55,403 nt of DNA from Saccharofermentans sp. (GTDB lineage Bacteria > Bacillota > Clostridia > Saccharofermentanales > Saccharofermentanaceae). This document shows, in pieces, positions 1-9,771 of this stretch; the stretch's first letter is position 1; each line of letters starts with the position of its first letter. The DNA lies in NCBI GenBank assembly GCA_016292145.1, contig JAEFBA010000006.1:1-55403 (forward strand). The letters run 5' to 3'. A program made the position numbers and the translations under genes. The notes below the pieces were generated by a model that saw only the letters and a program-made list of their open reading frames with translations, was not told the origin of the DNA and did no database searches.

Positions 1-1213
1 CCAACTTTTTCTTTGCGAACTTGATGTTCTCTTCAGTGCTCGTTGATTCATTCTCAAGAAGGATCTTATCTTCGCTGATACCCTGCTCCTTGAGATAGCG
101 TGCGATAGCTTCGCCTTCGGAGATCACCTCGTCAGAGCCTTTTCCGCCTGAGGGTACGAAAATAATGTCTTTGCCGGTCTTATCCTTCTGCATTTTCGCG
201 AACTCGATGGCACGGTCAGCACGTGACTGCAAGAGCTTTGTGAGCGTACCGTCCTTCCTGATCTGGCAGCCATGGATGATGATGTAATCCTTGTCGAATG
301 AAGGGATGCGGAGCGCTGCTTTAACAGCAACGACGATGGTGCCTATGAGGATACATTCAAGGTATGCGACATAAGCGGAGACTGTATTCTCGAGGAACAA
401 CTCTAAGAAGCGCCCGAAGCCTCTCTCGTAGTGCACGTCGATGGCCTTGGAGTAGAAAAGGATCTCGCCGATGACAATAGGAAGAAGCGAGCCGATTCCC
501 AGAACAAGGCCCAGGAAGAGGCCCAGAAGATTCTTCCAGGACTTGCCTTCCTTGCGGATGAGCTGGATGTTGCTGATCGTAACGATGACGGTGGTAACAA
601 CTACTACGGGCCAGGTAAAGAGCACGAACGACTGCGTGCAGCCCGCAGCACTTGAAAGTGCGCCGCCAATGCCGTTTTTGTATATGAGCGCGGTTACCTG
701 CGAATAGACAAGATAGAAGATAAAGATGATGAGACCTAAGTAAAGGATATTATCGTAACTGTAAAGGCTCTTCCTGACCGACTCGCTGTATTTCACAATG
801 AAGAAGCATGCCAAAAGGATAAGATAGACTCCGATGCAGGCGATAACTGCTGAAGACCCTGTGGTGTTGCCGAAATACTTCTCATATGAAACGACGCCGT
901 TTTTGTGCACCATAAAAACGCACAGAGTGGTGAAATCGTCGTATTCGATCATGACGTAAGACCTGCCCGGCTTAACGCCTTTAACGGTAATAACTATGCT
1001 GTCATCAGTCGTCTTCCAGTCAAGAAGCTCGACAAGGCCCTTGCTGCCTTCTTCGACATAGACCTTGTGGATGGTGTTCTTAGAGCTGATATCCTTGCGG
1101 ACATGGGTATAAGTGTTGCCAACGGCGCGGATGTAGAAATAACCGCCAACACCTATCAGAACAGCGAGGATAATGAAGAAATACTTTTTCAAGAACTTGA
1201 TGACCATGGTCAT
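1..1213 (-). CDS. YdcF-like (DUF218) multi-pass membrane protein, 3' end cut by window
   Basis: Reading the minus strand from 1213 gives one open frame of at least 404 codons that runs off the window. An N-terminal membrane segment (about residues 8-28) is followed by a soluble stretch, four or more hydrophobic segments (about 125-300), and then a DUF218-type domain. That domain shows the pattern GCQIRKDGTLTKLLQSR, the Gly-rich PSGGKGSDE and the ENESTSTEENI motif typical of YdcF/SanA relatives. These proteins are implicated in envelope or cell-wall related steps, but the reaction is not established. ATG at 1207 is an alternative start; AGGGA lies just upstream of both. It is divergent from the feoAB gene. 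Family placement is from recognisable motifs; function is unknown. Confidence 0.85.
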   Translation of the reverse strand, partial: MTMVIKFLKKYFFIILAVLIGVGGYFYIRAVGNTYTHVRKDISSKNTIHKVYVEEGSKGLVELLDWKTTDDSIVITVKGVKPGRSYVMIEYDDFTTLCVFMVHKNGVVSYEKYFGNTTGSSAVIACIGVYLILLACFFIVKYSESVRKSLYSYDNILYLGLIIFIFYLVYSQVTALIYKNGIGGALSSAAGCTQSFVLFTWPVVVVTTVIVTISNIQLIRKEGKSWKNLLGLFLGLVLGIGSLLPIVIGEILFYSKAIDVHYERGFGRFLELFLENTVSAYVAYLECILIGTIVVAVKAALRIPSFDKDYIIIHGCQIRKDGTLTKLLQSRADRAIEFAKMQKDKTGKDIIFVPSGGKGSDEVISEGEAIARYLKEQGISEDKILLENESTSTEENIKFAKKKL

Positions 1214-1262
1214 TAGTATATCCCTAAAAAATTTAATTAGATAGGAGACAAACTATAGTATA

Positions 1263-1291
1263 TTGACAAGTTAGCAACTGCTAACTATAAT
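1263..1291 (+). promoter_or_regulatory. feoAB promoter P1 with internal palindromic operator
   Basis: TTGACA (1263-1268), a 17-bp spacer and TATAAT (1286-1291) form a perfect sigma-A consensus. The spacer holds an 18-bp near-perfect palindrome (1269-1286, half-site AGTTAGCAA, one mismatch). A repressor bound there would cover both promoter elements. Given the iron transporter downstream, a DtxR/IdeR-type or other metal-dependent repressor is the natural inference, but no regulator gene is present here. Confidence 0.85.
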
Positions 1292-1295
1292 CTTG

Positions 1296-1324
1296 TTGAC
1301 TTGTTAGCAATGGCTAACTATAAT
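1296..1324 (+). promoter_or_regulatory. feoAB promoter P2 with internal palindromic operator
   Basis: A second promoter lies exactly 33 bp downstream of P1: TTGACT (1296-1301), 17-bp spacer, TATAAT (1319-1324). Its spacer holds the same palindrome type, GTTAGCAATGGCTAAC (1303-1318), with one mismatch. P1 and P2 form a tandem duplication. Because transcription from P2 should begin near 1331, the translation start must lie downstream of that point. Confidence 0.8.
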
Positions 1325-1348
1325 GGTGCGCGAAAAGAGGGAATTCAC

Positions 1349-3733
1349 GTGAGCGAAGCTAAGGAAACAGGCATGAATCTGGGTCAGCTTAAGGCAGGAG
1401 AGAGCTGCATAGTTGACAAGGTCGGCGGCGAAGGCGCACTTCGTCAGCATTTTCTCGACATGGGCATCATCCCGGGTGCCGAGATCACGATCGTGAAGTT
1501 CGCTCCCATGGGCGATCCCGTCGAAGTCAGCATCCACGGATATGAACTTACCTTAAGGCTTGATGACGCGCACAAGATCGCCGTCACAAAGCTCGAGAAT
1601 AAGGCCTCTGAGCAGAGTGCAGCTCCTGCATCCAAAAAGCACAAATCAAAAGTCGCGCACCCTAATCTCGGTGAGCCGGGCGTCCACCACGATAAGAAGA
1701 CAGAAAACCCGCTGCCGGACGATCACGTCTTATCGTTCGCGCTCGTCGGCAACCAGAACAGCGGCAAGACCACATTATTTAACCGCCTGACGGGCTCGAA
1801 CCAGCACGTCGGAAACTTCCCTGGCGTTACGGTCGACCGCAAGGACGGTGCGATAATCGGCCACCCCAATACAGTAATCACGGACCTTCCGGGCATTTAT
1901 TCAATGTCCCCTTATTCTAAAGAAGAGATCGTTTCACGTGACTTCGTGCTAGACAACAAGCCCGATGCCATTATCAATATCGTTGACTCAACAAACATAG
2001 AGCGCAATCTGTATTTGACGATGCAGCTTCTTGAGACCGGACGACCTGTCGTTGTCGCCCTCAACATGATGGACGAACTTACAGGCAACGGCGGTTCTGT
2101 TGATATCAACCTGATGGAGCACATCCTTGGTGTTCCTGTCGTTCCGATCTCTGCTGCGAAGAACCAGGGTATCGGCGAGCTTATAACCCACGCGCTCCAC
2201 ATCGCAAAATACCGCGAGACTCCTTTAGAGCAGGATTTCTGTCCTGAAGGCAGCCCCATCCACTCATCGATACACGCAGTCGAGCACATTGTCGACGACA
2301 ACGCGGAAAGATGCGGTCTTCCTTTAAGATTTGCAGCATGCAAAGCATTGGAAGGCGACCCTCTTATCCTTGAGAAATTAAAGCTCGACGACAATGAGAA
2401 AGACCTCTTAGAGCACATCAGAGTAAAGCTCGAGCAGCAATCTGGTCTTGACCCTTCCGCAGCAGTTGCAGACATGAGATTCTCTTACATCATGTCGCTC
2501 TGCAAGCAGGCAGTAATAAAGCCCAAGGAGTCAAAAGAACGTGCAAGATCCGAGAGGATCGATAGGATCCTCACAGGAAGATTTACTGCGATCCCGATCT
2601 TTATTCTCATCATGGGACTTGTATTCTTCCTCACGTTCAACGTAATCGGAGCAGGATTGCAGTGGCTCCTGGAACAGGGCATCGGAATCCTGACAAACCT
2701 TACCGAAGCAGGGCTTAACAAAGCGGGCGTAAATGATGTTATCCACAGTCTGATAATAGACGGTATTTTCGAGGGCGTCGGAAGTGTACTGAGCTTCCTG
2801 CCGATCGTTGTCGTAATGTTCTTCTTCCTCTCACTTCTTGAGGACAGCGGATATATTGCGCGCATCGCGTTCTTCATGGACAAGCTCCTGCGCAAGATAG
2901 GCCTTTCCGGACGCTCTATCGTGCCGCTCCTCATCGGCTTCGGATGCACTGTTCCGGCAGTCATGTCGACAAGAACGCTGCCTTCTGACAGAGACCGTAA
3001 GATGACGGTTATTCTTACACCGTTCATGAGCTGCACCGCAAAACTCCCGATCTATGCATTCTTCGTAAACGCATTCTTCCCGGGCAAAGGCGGCCTCATC
3101 ATGACAGGCCTTTATCTGCTCAGTATCGTGATCGGCATCCTCATTGCATTCTTCTACAAGAAAGTACTCTTCAAGGGCGAAGCAGCACCGTTTGTAATGG
3201 AGCTTCCGAACTACAGACTGCCTTCAATGCGCAGCACCTTGCAGCTTATGTGGGAAAAGGCCAAGGACTTCCTCCAGAAGGCATTCTCCGTAATCCTCAT
3301 CGCTACGGTCGTCGTCTGGTTCCTCCAGAGCTTCGACTTAAGGCTTAATCTGGTCGACGATTCATCAACGAGTATAATGGCCCTTATCGCGGGCTTCATA
3401 GCACCGATAATGCAGCCTCTGGGCCTTGGTGACTGGCGTATCGTAACTTCACTTATCAGCGGCTTCATGGCCAAGGAAAGCGTCGTCTCCGTACTCGAAG
3501 TCCTCTTCGGTGCCGAAGGCGGTATCACTGCAGTCTTAGGAGTCTTAGAAGCCGGCACGCTCCTTATATTCAGCCTGCTCTACACACCCTGCGTCGCAGC
3601 GATCGCATCGATCAAGCGTGAGCTCGGCTGGAAATGGGCCGCAGCAGTAGTTCTCTGGCAGTGCATCCTCGCATGGATCGTCTGCTTCCTGTTCAGGATA
3701 ATAGTATTGCTTTGCACGGGAGGCCTCTTATGA
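1349..3733 (+). CDS. feoB: FeoA-FeoB fusion ferrous iron transporter
   Basis: Fe(II) uptake across the cytoplasmic membrane. GTG at 1349 is chosen because AAGAGGG (1335-1341) precedes it by 7 bases and because the in-frame codons from 1301 overlap the second promoter; this gives 794 residues. Residues about 9-85 are a FeoA (SH3-like) domain, followed by a charged linker. The FeoB G domain follows with GNQNSGKT (G1), a NFPGVTVD switch, DLPG (G3) and NMMD (G4), then the multi-pass permease core with a Gate-type region around GFGCTVPAVMSTR. FeoA and FeoB are usually separate; the fusion is known in some anaerobes. The gene overlaps the next one by ATGA. The tandem operator-promoters imply metal-responsive repression. 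Confidence 0.95.
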   Translation: MSEAKETGMNLGQLKAGESCIVDKVGGEGALRQHFLDMGIIPGAEITIVKFAPMGDPVEVSIHGYELTLRLDDAHKIAVTKLENKASEQSAAPASKKHKSKVAHPNLGEPGVHHDKKTENPLPDDHVLSFALVGNQNSGKTTLFNRLTGSNQHVGNFPGVTVDRKDGAIIGHPNTVITDLPGIYSMSPYSKEEIVSRDFVLDNKPDAIINIVDSTNIERNLYLTMQLLETGRPVVVALNMMDELTGNGGSVDINLMEHILGVPVVPISAAKNQGIGELITHALHIAKYRETPLEQDFCPEGSPIHSSIHAVEHIVDDNAERCGLPLRFAACKALEGDPLILEKLKLDDNEKDLLEHIRVKLEQQSGLDPSAAVADMRFSYIMSLCKQAVIKPKESKERARSERIDRILTGRFTAIPIFILIMGLVFFLTFNVIGAGLQWLLEQGIGILTNLTEAGLNKAGVNDVIHSLIIDGIFEGVGSVLSFLPIVVVMFFFLSLLEDSGYIARIAFFMDKLLRKIGLSGRSIVPLLIGFGCTVPAVMSTRTLPSDRDRKMTVILTPFMSCTAKLPIYAFFVNAFFPGKGGLIMTGLYLLSIVIGILIAFFYKKVLFKGEAAPFVMELPNYRLPSMRSTLQLMWEKAKDFLQKAFSVILIATVVVWFLQSFDLRLNLVDDSSTSIMALIAGFIAPIMQPLGLGDWRIVTSLISGFMAKESVVSVLEVLFGAEGGITAVLGVLEAGTLLIFSLLYTPCVAAIASIKRELGWKWAAAVVLWQCILAWIVCFLFRIIVLLCTGGLL

Positions 3734-3894
3734 TCACGCTTGCTGCTATAACGTGGAGACCTGTTGACATCATTCTGGTCGCGGTCATAGCTGCTGCTGT
3801 TGCAGGTGCCGTCATCCTTGCGGTGCGCCGTAAGAAGAAGGGTTCATCCTGCTGCGGCGACTGCGCGAAATGCAGGAGCAGATGTCCGTCGTAA
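3730..3894 (+). CDS. FeoB-associated Cys-rich membrane protein
   Basis: A 54-residue protein whose ATG overlaps the feoB stop codon (ATGA), so it is almost certainly translationally coupled. One hydrophobic segment (about residues 12-28) is followed by a basic RRKKK stop-transfer and a short cytoplasmic tail with CCGDCAKCRSRC. Small proteins of this build downstream of feoB are a recognised Gram-positive family and are thought to assist the transporter, perhaps by metal or redox handling. The exact role is not established. Confidence 0.9.
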   Translation: MITLAAITWRPVDIILVAVIAAAVAGAVILAVRRKKKGSSCCGDCAKCRSRCPS

Positions 3895-4316
3895 GATCTT
3901 AGTGACAGATTTTACACCGGCAGCACTGTAAAATATTCATATTCAAGTAACAGCGTGTTTCCAAACAAATAAAGATAACTTCTCTGTGTTTCTGTATAAT
4001 GAATTATAAGTTGGTTAGGAAGAGGCCAAGAGAGACAGTTGCGTTTATGAGACATAACATCTGTGTTTATCAGGTGTTCTAGTTTATTTTCAACAGACAG
4101 GGTTTCTTACCCGGAAACAGACAGCACAGCAAAAGATAACCTCGATCAATTATTGGAACAGACAGTTTTTTAACTATTTCAAAAGAAGCCGGTTATTAGA
4201 ACAATTCTAAATAACTGTTGAAGACGGAAAGATATATGTGGCCGGAACAATAGCTGACTGACGGTCAGTCATACTCTATTTTCCCGGCAAGGCCTTAAGC
4301 TAGGGAGGAACGGCAT
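3895..4316. other. 422-bp intergenic region with repeats and palindromes
   Basis: No gene is supported here. The stretch holds three direct copies of ACAGACAG (4093-4100, 4117-4124, 4158-4165), a hairpin with GTTATT-AGAA arms (4192-4215), a TATAAT hexamer at 3995-4000 without a convincing -35 box, and a perfect palindrome at 4255-4271 described separately. It most likely carries the regulatory region of the zinc-ribbon operon. Confidence 0.5.
4255..4271. promoter_or_regulatory. perfect 17-bp palindrome, candidate operator
   Basis: TGACTGAC-G-GTCAGTCA is a perfect inverted repeat around a single central base, 46 bp before the start of the zinc-ribbon membrane protein. Its length and symmetry fit an operator for a dimeric repressor; TetR-family operators often look like this. 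It could also form an mRNA hairpin. No cognate regulator is adjacent. Confidence 0.5.
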
Positions 4317-5579
4317 ATGGCTAAGTTCTGTCGGTATTGCGGAAGTCCAATTAGTGATAATGCAAAGTTCTGCAACGGCTGCGGTAGATCTCTTGCAAAA
4401 CCGCCTGCGTTTTGCGGGTATTGCGGAAAGCCGATCAGCGAAAACGCAAAGTTCTGTAATGCTTGTGGTAGATCTCTTGTAAAACCATCCGTGCTTCCGC
4501 AAAAACAGCCGGTACAACCCCTGGCACAAAAAACTCAGATGCAGCAGCCTGCACAGCCCCAAGTACAGCAGCCGGCAGCACAGACTCCGCAGCCCGCAAA
4601 GAAGCCTGAGAATAAACCGGCCGTACAACCCAATACAAAGCAAAATATACAGCAGACGGTTAATGCTCCTGTGGTTCAAAAAGCCGTTCAGCTCTCAGGT
4701 GTTATAAATGCACCTGCCACTAAAGGAATGTTCTCATATGAGATGGACAGCATAAACCGCATAAATGGTGTGTCACAGGATATAGTATCCCCTGTAAGAA
4801 CCGTAATGAGCTTTTTTCCGAGAGTAATATCCGGCATAAAAAATATAGGCAAAAACCCGCTTTCATTGATAGCTTTGATCGTACTTCCGCTTATATGGAT
4901 AGTACTTTTAAACCTCAGGCTGACAGGAAATGATGACAATATAGTTGTTAAGATCCTTTCATGGCTGAGTTATGGAGGAGATGTCGGCAATAGAACGTTC
5001 GTGGGCATGATAGGTTCAACTTTGGGAAGAGGAACCGTGGCACTTGCCTATTCTTCGCTTTTGACAGGCGGAATAAAAAGACTGGGAACCGGCGTTAAGA
5101 GCTTATTCTCCAAGCCGGCAGATAAGTCAGTTTCTTCAGGAAAAGGTCTTTCTGTGGCATGGCTTCTTACCGGAATCGGAATGGGACTTATCATAAACCG
5201 ATTCTTAGCGGGTGTTCCGTCCTGGTCGGGAGTCATGGCCGTCATCGCTGCTGTGATGGTGTCACTGCAGGCATGTGGAAACAGCAGCGGTTATCTGTAT
5301 TCCATAGCAAGGTCACTTACATCGAGAGTGACTGTATCAGGCGGTGCGAAAACTGAGGATAAAAACTCGATAAGAATGCTCCTGATGGGCCTTATCGCAG
5401 GCTTTGCCTGCATGATCCCGTATTCTGCCGGCAATTCGCTTCTCTCGTTAATTACACAAGGTGCGGGAGCCGGTGTATTATCAGCAATCCCGTTGGTAAC
5501 AGGAATTATTTTATTGATAGTGGGCATGATCATGGTGCTGGCCGGAAAAAAGCGCGCGAATAAGCAGACGGCACAATGA
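4317..5579 (+). CDS. double zinc-ribbon, multi-pass membrane protein
   Basis: 420 residues, with AGGGAGG 8 bases before the ATG. The N terminus holds two tandem zinc ribbons with cysteines at 5/8/19/22 and 33/36/47/50; the two repeats are about 80% alike at DNA level, so they are an internal duplication. A long Pro/Gln-rich linker (about 58-125) leads to a membrane domain with about six hydrophobic segments (from about residue 180 to the end). Zinc-ribbon plus membrane proteins are common in Clostridia, but I do not recognise this membrane domain. The gene is 25 bp upstream of the large exported protein and is probably its operon partner. Confidence 0.85.
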   Translation: MAKFCRYCGSPISDNAKFCNGCGRSLAKPPAFCGYCGKPISENAKFCNACGRSLVKPSVLPQKQPVQPLAQKTQMQQPAQPQVQQPAAQTPQPAKKPENKPAVQPNTKQNIQQTVNAPVVQKAVQLSGVINAPATKGMFSYEMDSINRINGVSQDIVSPVRTVMSFFPRVISGIKNIGKNPLSLIALIVLPLIWIVLLNLRLTGNDDNIVVKILSWLSYGGDVGNRTFVGMIGSTLGRGTVALAYSSLLTGGIKRLGTGVKSLFSKPADKSVSSGKGLSVAWLLTGIGMGLIINRFLAGVPSWSGVMAVIAAVMVSLQACGNSSGYLYSIARSLTSRVTVSGGAKTEDKNSIRMLLMGLIAGFACMIPYSAGNSLLSLITQGAGAGVLSAIPLVTGIILLIVGMIMVLAGKKRANKQTAQ

Positions 5580-5604
5580 TTTTCGGATACGGGAGAAGAC
5601 GACT

Positions 5605-8600
5605 ATGAAGTATTTCATTAAGAAAAATAAAGCTATCCGCAAACCCATGGCAGCAGTGATCCTTGCAGTCTCTGTTTTTATGTTGTTATCCGGTTTGTTT
5701 GAAACACGTAAAGTATATGCAGATGAGCCTGACGGTTATTGGAAATACACTGATTCTGAAGTGCATGGACCGTCCTCCAAGTTAGAAGGTTCAACGATGT
5801 CAGGCGGCCATGGACATTATTCCTGTGAGGCAGTCTGTGAAGGCGATTATTATCTGGAAAACCACGACGGTTCATGCCGCGGTGAGACAGCATCTATGAC
5901 CATAACTGTTGACGAACCGCCAATGACAACGCTTAAACCGGGGCAGGAGGTAACGATGAAAGTAAGCGCTTCTGTCTCGGCTTCTACGCCTCATGACGGA
6001 GTCCTGGGCTCTGCTGTCAAGATCTCCTGCAATATGGGAACAAACGAGTACCACAACAGTGAGATCGACTTTGTTACCGCTGACGGCGTCGAAGAACTGG
6101 GTATTGGAAGGACATGGGATGCGAATGACTACTATGGTTATGGCGGCCATTTATACGTCATCGGCGGAGACCAGACCTTCAGGGCAACCGTGCCGGCTGG
6201 CAGGGAAGGAAAAACATTATGGATCCGTCATACTTTCCAGCACGGAAGAGGCGAAGATGCCATTGAAACCTATTATTACTACGAATGGATAGATACCTCT
6301 GCAGCTACCGTTCCGACAAGCGTAGTCGGAGGCAATGATGGTAAAGAAACAACTGCAGAGACTGAAGAAGATGACAAGAAGGTAGATATAGTTGTTGATT
6401 CCGATGCCGATGCGAATCCCGGTGATCAGGACGGCGGATTTATTCCTGCAGGGATCGTAGAAGGCTGGAAGACAGCAAAGGATGTTGCCGGAGCTGCAGG
6501 AGGAGTTGCGGCAGCTACCGCATTGATCGCACTTGGTCTGACAGACAAGAAAAAGAAATACCGCATGGCCATATATAAGGACTTCGGAGACACCGTGCAC
6601 CGTGGCGAAAAAGTCTATGTATATGCATGCATAATGGAACGCGATGAGCAGGGAAATGAAAAGGTAAATCATGAACTTACGCGGCAGATAAACATTATCT
6701 CAGAAGACGGTGTATTTGATATTTATGAACAGGATGAACTTGCAGGCGAATATAAGGGTGCCCGTGTTTTACTTGGCAGAAATGAAAACAACCGTGAAGA
6801 AGGTGTCGTCAGCTTCAAGTTCACCGGAAAAGGCGGTACATATACCAACAGGATGAAATTTAAGATCGATGAACCGGCTATCATTTTCTATCAGCCGAAT
6901 ATCGCGCTCAAAGCAAGAGATGAAGATGGTGAGGAGATTGGTTTTACTGTTAAGGGTCTCATTCCGGAAAAGACCAAGATCAGTCTCAAGTTCACCGGAG
7001 GAAACAGCTATACTGCTGCCTGTTCGTATGCTGTAACGGAAGACGGGACAAAATACCCCGGCACATATTTTGCTGTAATCGCCGATATAAACGAGGATGA
7101 AGGAGAACCCGGCACATATCTCGTTCATACGCTTCATGTTACAGCAACAGACGGTAATCTTACGGTAAGTGGTGAGATAGACATCTACCGTGTCTCAATA
7201 GGACTCAATATTGGTGTAAATATGCTTAACTGCTACCGCGTGCCCAAAAAAGAGGCTGCCGGCAAAGAAGCCAAGGACCTTACTGATTCAGATTTTGACA
7301 TAGCATATACTAAGGCCCCGGCTATGATCCTCGAATATAACGAAGAAACAAAGGAGATGTTCTATCTCCCGGCAAAGCCCGAAATAAGTTTCGAGCTAAT
7401 CGATCCTGAGGATTCTCTGATGCGTGAAAGGCTTGATAATCTTGGCCTTGAAGCGAAGCTCACCGGCATAAATGAGAGTATGTCTGAAATAACTATCTTC
7501 TGTACGAAAGGCTATCTTGAAGCTCCGACGCGAGTCTCGATAAAACTTGTTGCAACAGCAACTGAATCGATAGGCGGCGAGGAAAAGACGTATAGATATG
7601 AGAAGGAGGTTATGCTCTTAAGTCAGAAAAAGAGAAAACTTCCTCTCTCTTCAGCGCAGATGGACACGGATAACCAGCAGTATGAATGGGTTATTAATTC
7701 CATGTGCTTCATCACAGACAACGGTTTGATCAACGATCTTGGCGCGGAATACATTATTCTCGGAAATATGTGGGATAGTTTTGATGAGAATTTCGGCTTT
7801 GACCAGATACTGGTTGCTCAAATACAGTCGCGGATCAATGCCTGTATATTTAGGAAAAAACGAGAGGCACTTCAGAAAAGACAGGAATATTACGAGAAGC
7901 TTCAGGAAACTGCGCATGCCGACAATAACTTTTGGACTATTACATCAAAAAGCTTTGCAATGGCAAGTGAGAAATATGTTGATACATGGGGCGGAATCGC
8001 AGCCAGAATCGCTTTAGGTGTATGTACGGGAGGCCTTTCGGAGATCCCGTTTACTGCAATGGATGTTAATAAAGCAGTTTCAGATTACAACGAAAGGACA
8101 CTGCTATGTGACAGAACTACTGGTGGTAAATTATTCTACGGATCTGTTCCTATAATAATGTCTGCTGTAACTGCCGGCGTTGTGAAGGGCGTTGGCTGGT
8201 CTGTCAAGGTTATGACGCCGGCACCAATTAAAGCCGGACTAAAAAAATGGGCTATGACACAGTCTCAGGCTGTAATGAAGAAAATCCCTGAAAAATGGGT
8301 TTATGCTTCAAAGAATATATATAACAAATTCGACGATTTTGCTCAAAAGATCAATTCTTTCGATCCAAGAAAGAAAATGCTCAATATCAGGACGGCAGCT
8401 GCTAAAGCTGATTCACTCAATCTGAGTGCAAAATCCCAAGTTCAGAAGGATATTCTGAATGTAAGGAAAGGACCTCTTTCTCCAAAAGGAGAGTTTAAAT
8501 CGACGATTCAAAGGGCCGGTGAACTAAAAGCTGCGAATAAAGTCGACCGTTTCAAAAAGGCGGCTGACAGAGTCAGGAAAAATCCTTCGCCGGAAGCAGT

Positions 8601-9735
8601 TAAAGAGTTGAAAGAAGCGTTTATGGAAGTGGATAAGGATACTTTCGCACTCAGAATGCTCAATCAGGAAGGAAAGACCGAAGCTCAAATAGTAAGTAAG
8701 ACTAAAATCAAGAATACATATCGTGCCGATTATAACAAGTGCAAGGCAGATTTTATGGAGAATCCTGCCGAAGACCTTATGAAAAAGAGGGCGGCAGCAA
8801 TTAAAAACGTTTCGGAGGATGAGATCGTTATAAAACGCGCTTCAGGAAAGACTGCTCAGGAGTTGGAGGAAGGTTTCACTGTATCGTATGACTCTGACAA
8901 CTCGCCGTTGGTATATGACAAGAAAACGGGCAAGACCAGTTATTTCACTCAGGCGCAGACCGACGAGATCGTTTCAACGAGCTATTGTGATGCTACCGGA
9001 ACAAGTTATACCAGTCTTGATGATGCGATCCAAAAAAGCTCGGATCTCAAAGTTGTTGGTGTGACACCGGAATCTCCTGAATACTATAAAGAATTCTACA
9101 AGCTGAAAACAACCCAGGCTTTCTCGGATGATGCCATAACAGCAAACATAAAGACAGGCAGATACAAAATGGCATATGAATTCGGCAAGATGGAAAGCTC
9201 TTTGGATGAGATCTTCTCTGATAAGGCGAGGAGAATGAAAGTATTGGACGAGTGCAGAAGGTATATCAACCGTGAGATTACAGAAGTTTCGGAAGACACG
9301 ATGAAGGTTATTCGGATGGCAGAAAAACAGGCGGAATGTCTCCATCAAGCTCCAAAGACCTATGATCTGTACATAGGAAAGGACATTAACGGACAGGCTT
9401 ATGGCGCCGCTTCGGGATTTACCGAAGAGAGCCGCATATTTGTCGAGACATGCCGTATGGCTGAGAATCAGGGAACATTTAACATCGATCTTGGTGAACT
9501 CTACGATATTCTCCAAAAGCGGGGAACAACATATTCAGAAAGTGTTTCCAATATGACACTTTGTTTCAGGTCAATAAATAACAATTGCCGTGCAGCTAAT
9601 GCGAAAGCCGCATCCGGTTTCATGAGTATGGTTCCCGGATCGGGAACTACCGGTGCAACGCTGGGAACGTCCGGTTCCGTTGGATCCGCAGTATCTAACA
9701 AAATCAGCGAGAGAAAGAAGAAACTTGACTTATAA
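5605..9735 (+). CDS. 1376-residue exported protein of unknown function
   Basis: GGGAGAAG precedes the ATG. A basic N terminus and hydrophobic core end at a likely signal-peptidase site after VYA (residue 39). The first 230 residues are beta-rich with several Cys and His. A Gly/Ala-rich hydrophobic segment (about 294-312) is followed by KKKKYR and then several beta-rich, Ig-like stretches (about 315-690). Two more hydrophobic segments lie near 795-815 and 846-870, followed by a long Lys-rich helical region (about 880-1030) and a mixed C terminus ending in a Gly/Ser/Thr-rich tail. No catalytic motif or toxin domain is recognisable. It sits between two small membrane proteins and presumably works in the envelope. 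Function unknown. Confidence 0.9.
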   Translation: MKYFIKKNKAIRKPMAAVILAVSVFMLLSGLFETRKVYADEPDGYWKYTDSEVHGPSSKLEGSTMSGGHGHYSCEAVCEGDYYLENHDGSCRGETASMTITVDEPPMTTLKPGQEVTMKVSASVSASTPHDGVLGSAVKISCNMGTNEYHNSEIDFVTADGVEELGIGRTWDANDYYGYGGHLYVIGGDQTFRATVPAGREGKTLWIRHTFQHGRGEDAIETYYYYEWIDTSAATVPTSVVGGNDGKETTAETEEDDKKVDIVVDSDADANPGDQDGGFIPAGIVEGWKTAKDVAGAAGGVAAATALIALGLTDKKKKYRMAIYKDFGDTVHRGEKVYVYACIMERDEQGNEKVNHELTRQINIISEDGVFDIYEQDELAGEYKGARVLLGRNENNREEGVVSFKFTGKGGTYTNRMKFKIDEPAIIFYQPNIALKARDEDGEEIGFTVKGLIPEKTKISLKFTGGNSYTAACSYAVTEDGTKYPGTYFAVIADINEDEGEPGTYLVHTLHVTATDGNLTVSGEIDIYRVSIGLNIGVNMLNCYRVPKKEAAGKEAKDLTDSDFDIAYTKAPAMILEYNEETKEMFYLPAKPEISFELIDPEDSLMRERLDNLGLEAKLTGINESMSEITIFCTKGYLEAPTRVSIKLVATATESIGGEEKTYRYEKEVMLLSQKKRKLPLSSAQMDTDNQQYEWVINSMCFITDNGLINDLGAEYIILGNMWDSFDENFGFDQILVAQIQSRINACIFRKKREALQKRQEYYEKLQETAHADNNFWTITSKSFAMASEKYVDTWGGIAARIALGVCTGGLSEIPFTAMDVNKAVSDYNERTLLCDRTTGGKLFYGSVPIIMSAVTAGVVKGVGWSVKVMTPAPIKAGLKKWAMTQSQAVMKKIPEKWVYASKNIYNKFDDFAQKINSFDPRKKMLNIRTAAAKADSLNLSAKSQVQKDILNVRKGPLSPKGEFKSTIQRAGELKAANKVDRFKKAADRVRKNPSPEAVKELKEAFMEVDKDTFALRMLNQEGKTEAQIVSKTKIKNTYRADYNKCKADFMENPAEDLMKKRAAAIKNVSEDEIVIKRASGKTAQELEEGFTVSYDSDNSPLVYDKKTGKTSYFTQAQTDEIVSTSYCDATGTSYTSLDDAIQKSSDLKVVGVTPESPEYYKEFYKLKTTQAFSDDAITANIKTGRYKMAYEFGKMESSLDEIFSDKARRMKVLDECRRYINREITEVSEDTMKVIRMAEKQAECLHQAPKTYDLYIGKDINGQAYGAASGFTEESRIFVETCRMAENQGTFNIDLGELYDILQKRGTTYSESVSNMTLCFRSINNNCRAANAKAASGFMSMVPGSGTTGATLGTSGSVGSAVSNKISERKKKLDL

Positions 9736-9771
9736 CAAGAGGTCTTCTATCTGTAAAGAAAGGAAATATGT

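Noticed and set aside
905-1216. Open frame on the plus strand opposite the YdcF-like gene
   Set aside because: The minus strand has a longer frame with clear DUF218 motifs and membrane segments; the plus frame has no ribosome site or known pattern.
1301-1348. Longer feoAB start (TTG at 1301)
   Set aside because: It overlaps the second promoter's operator and -10 box, and the GTG at 1349 has a good ribosome site.
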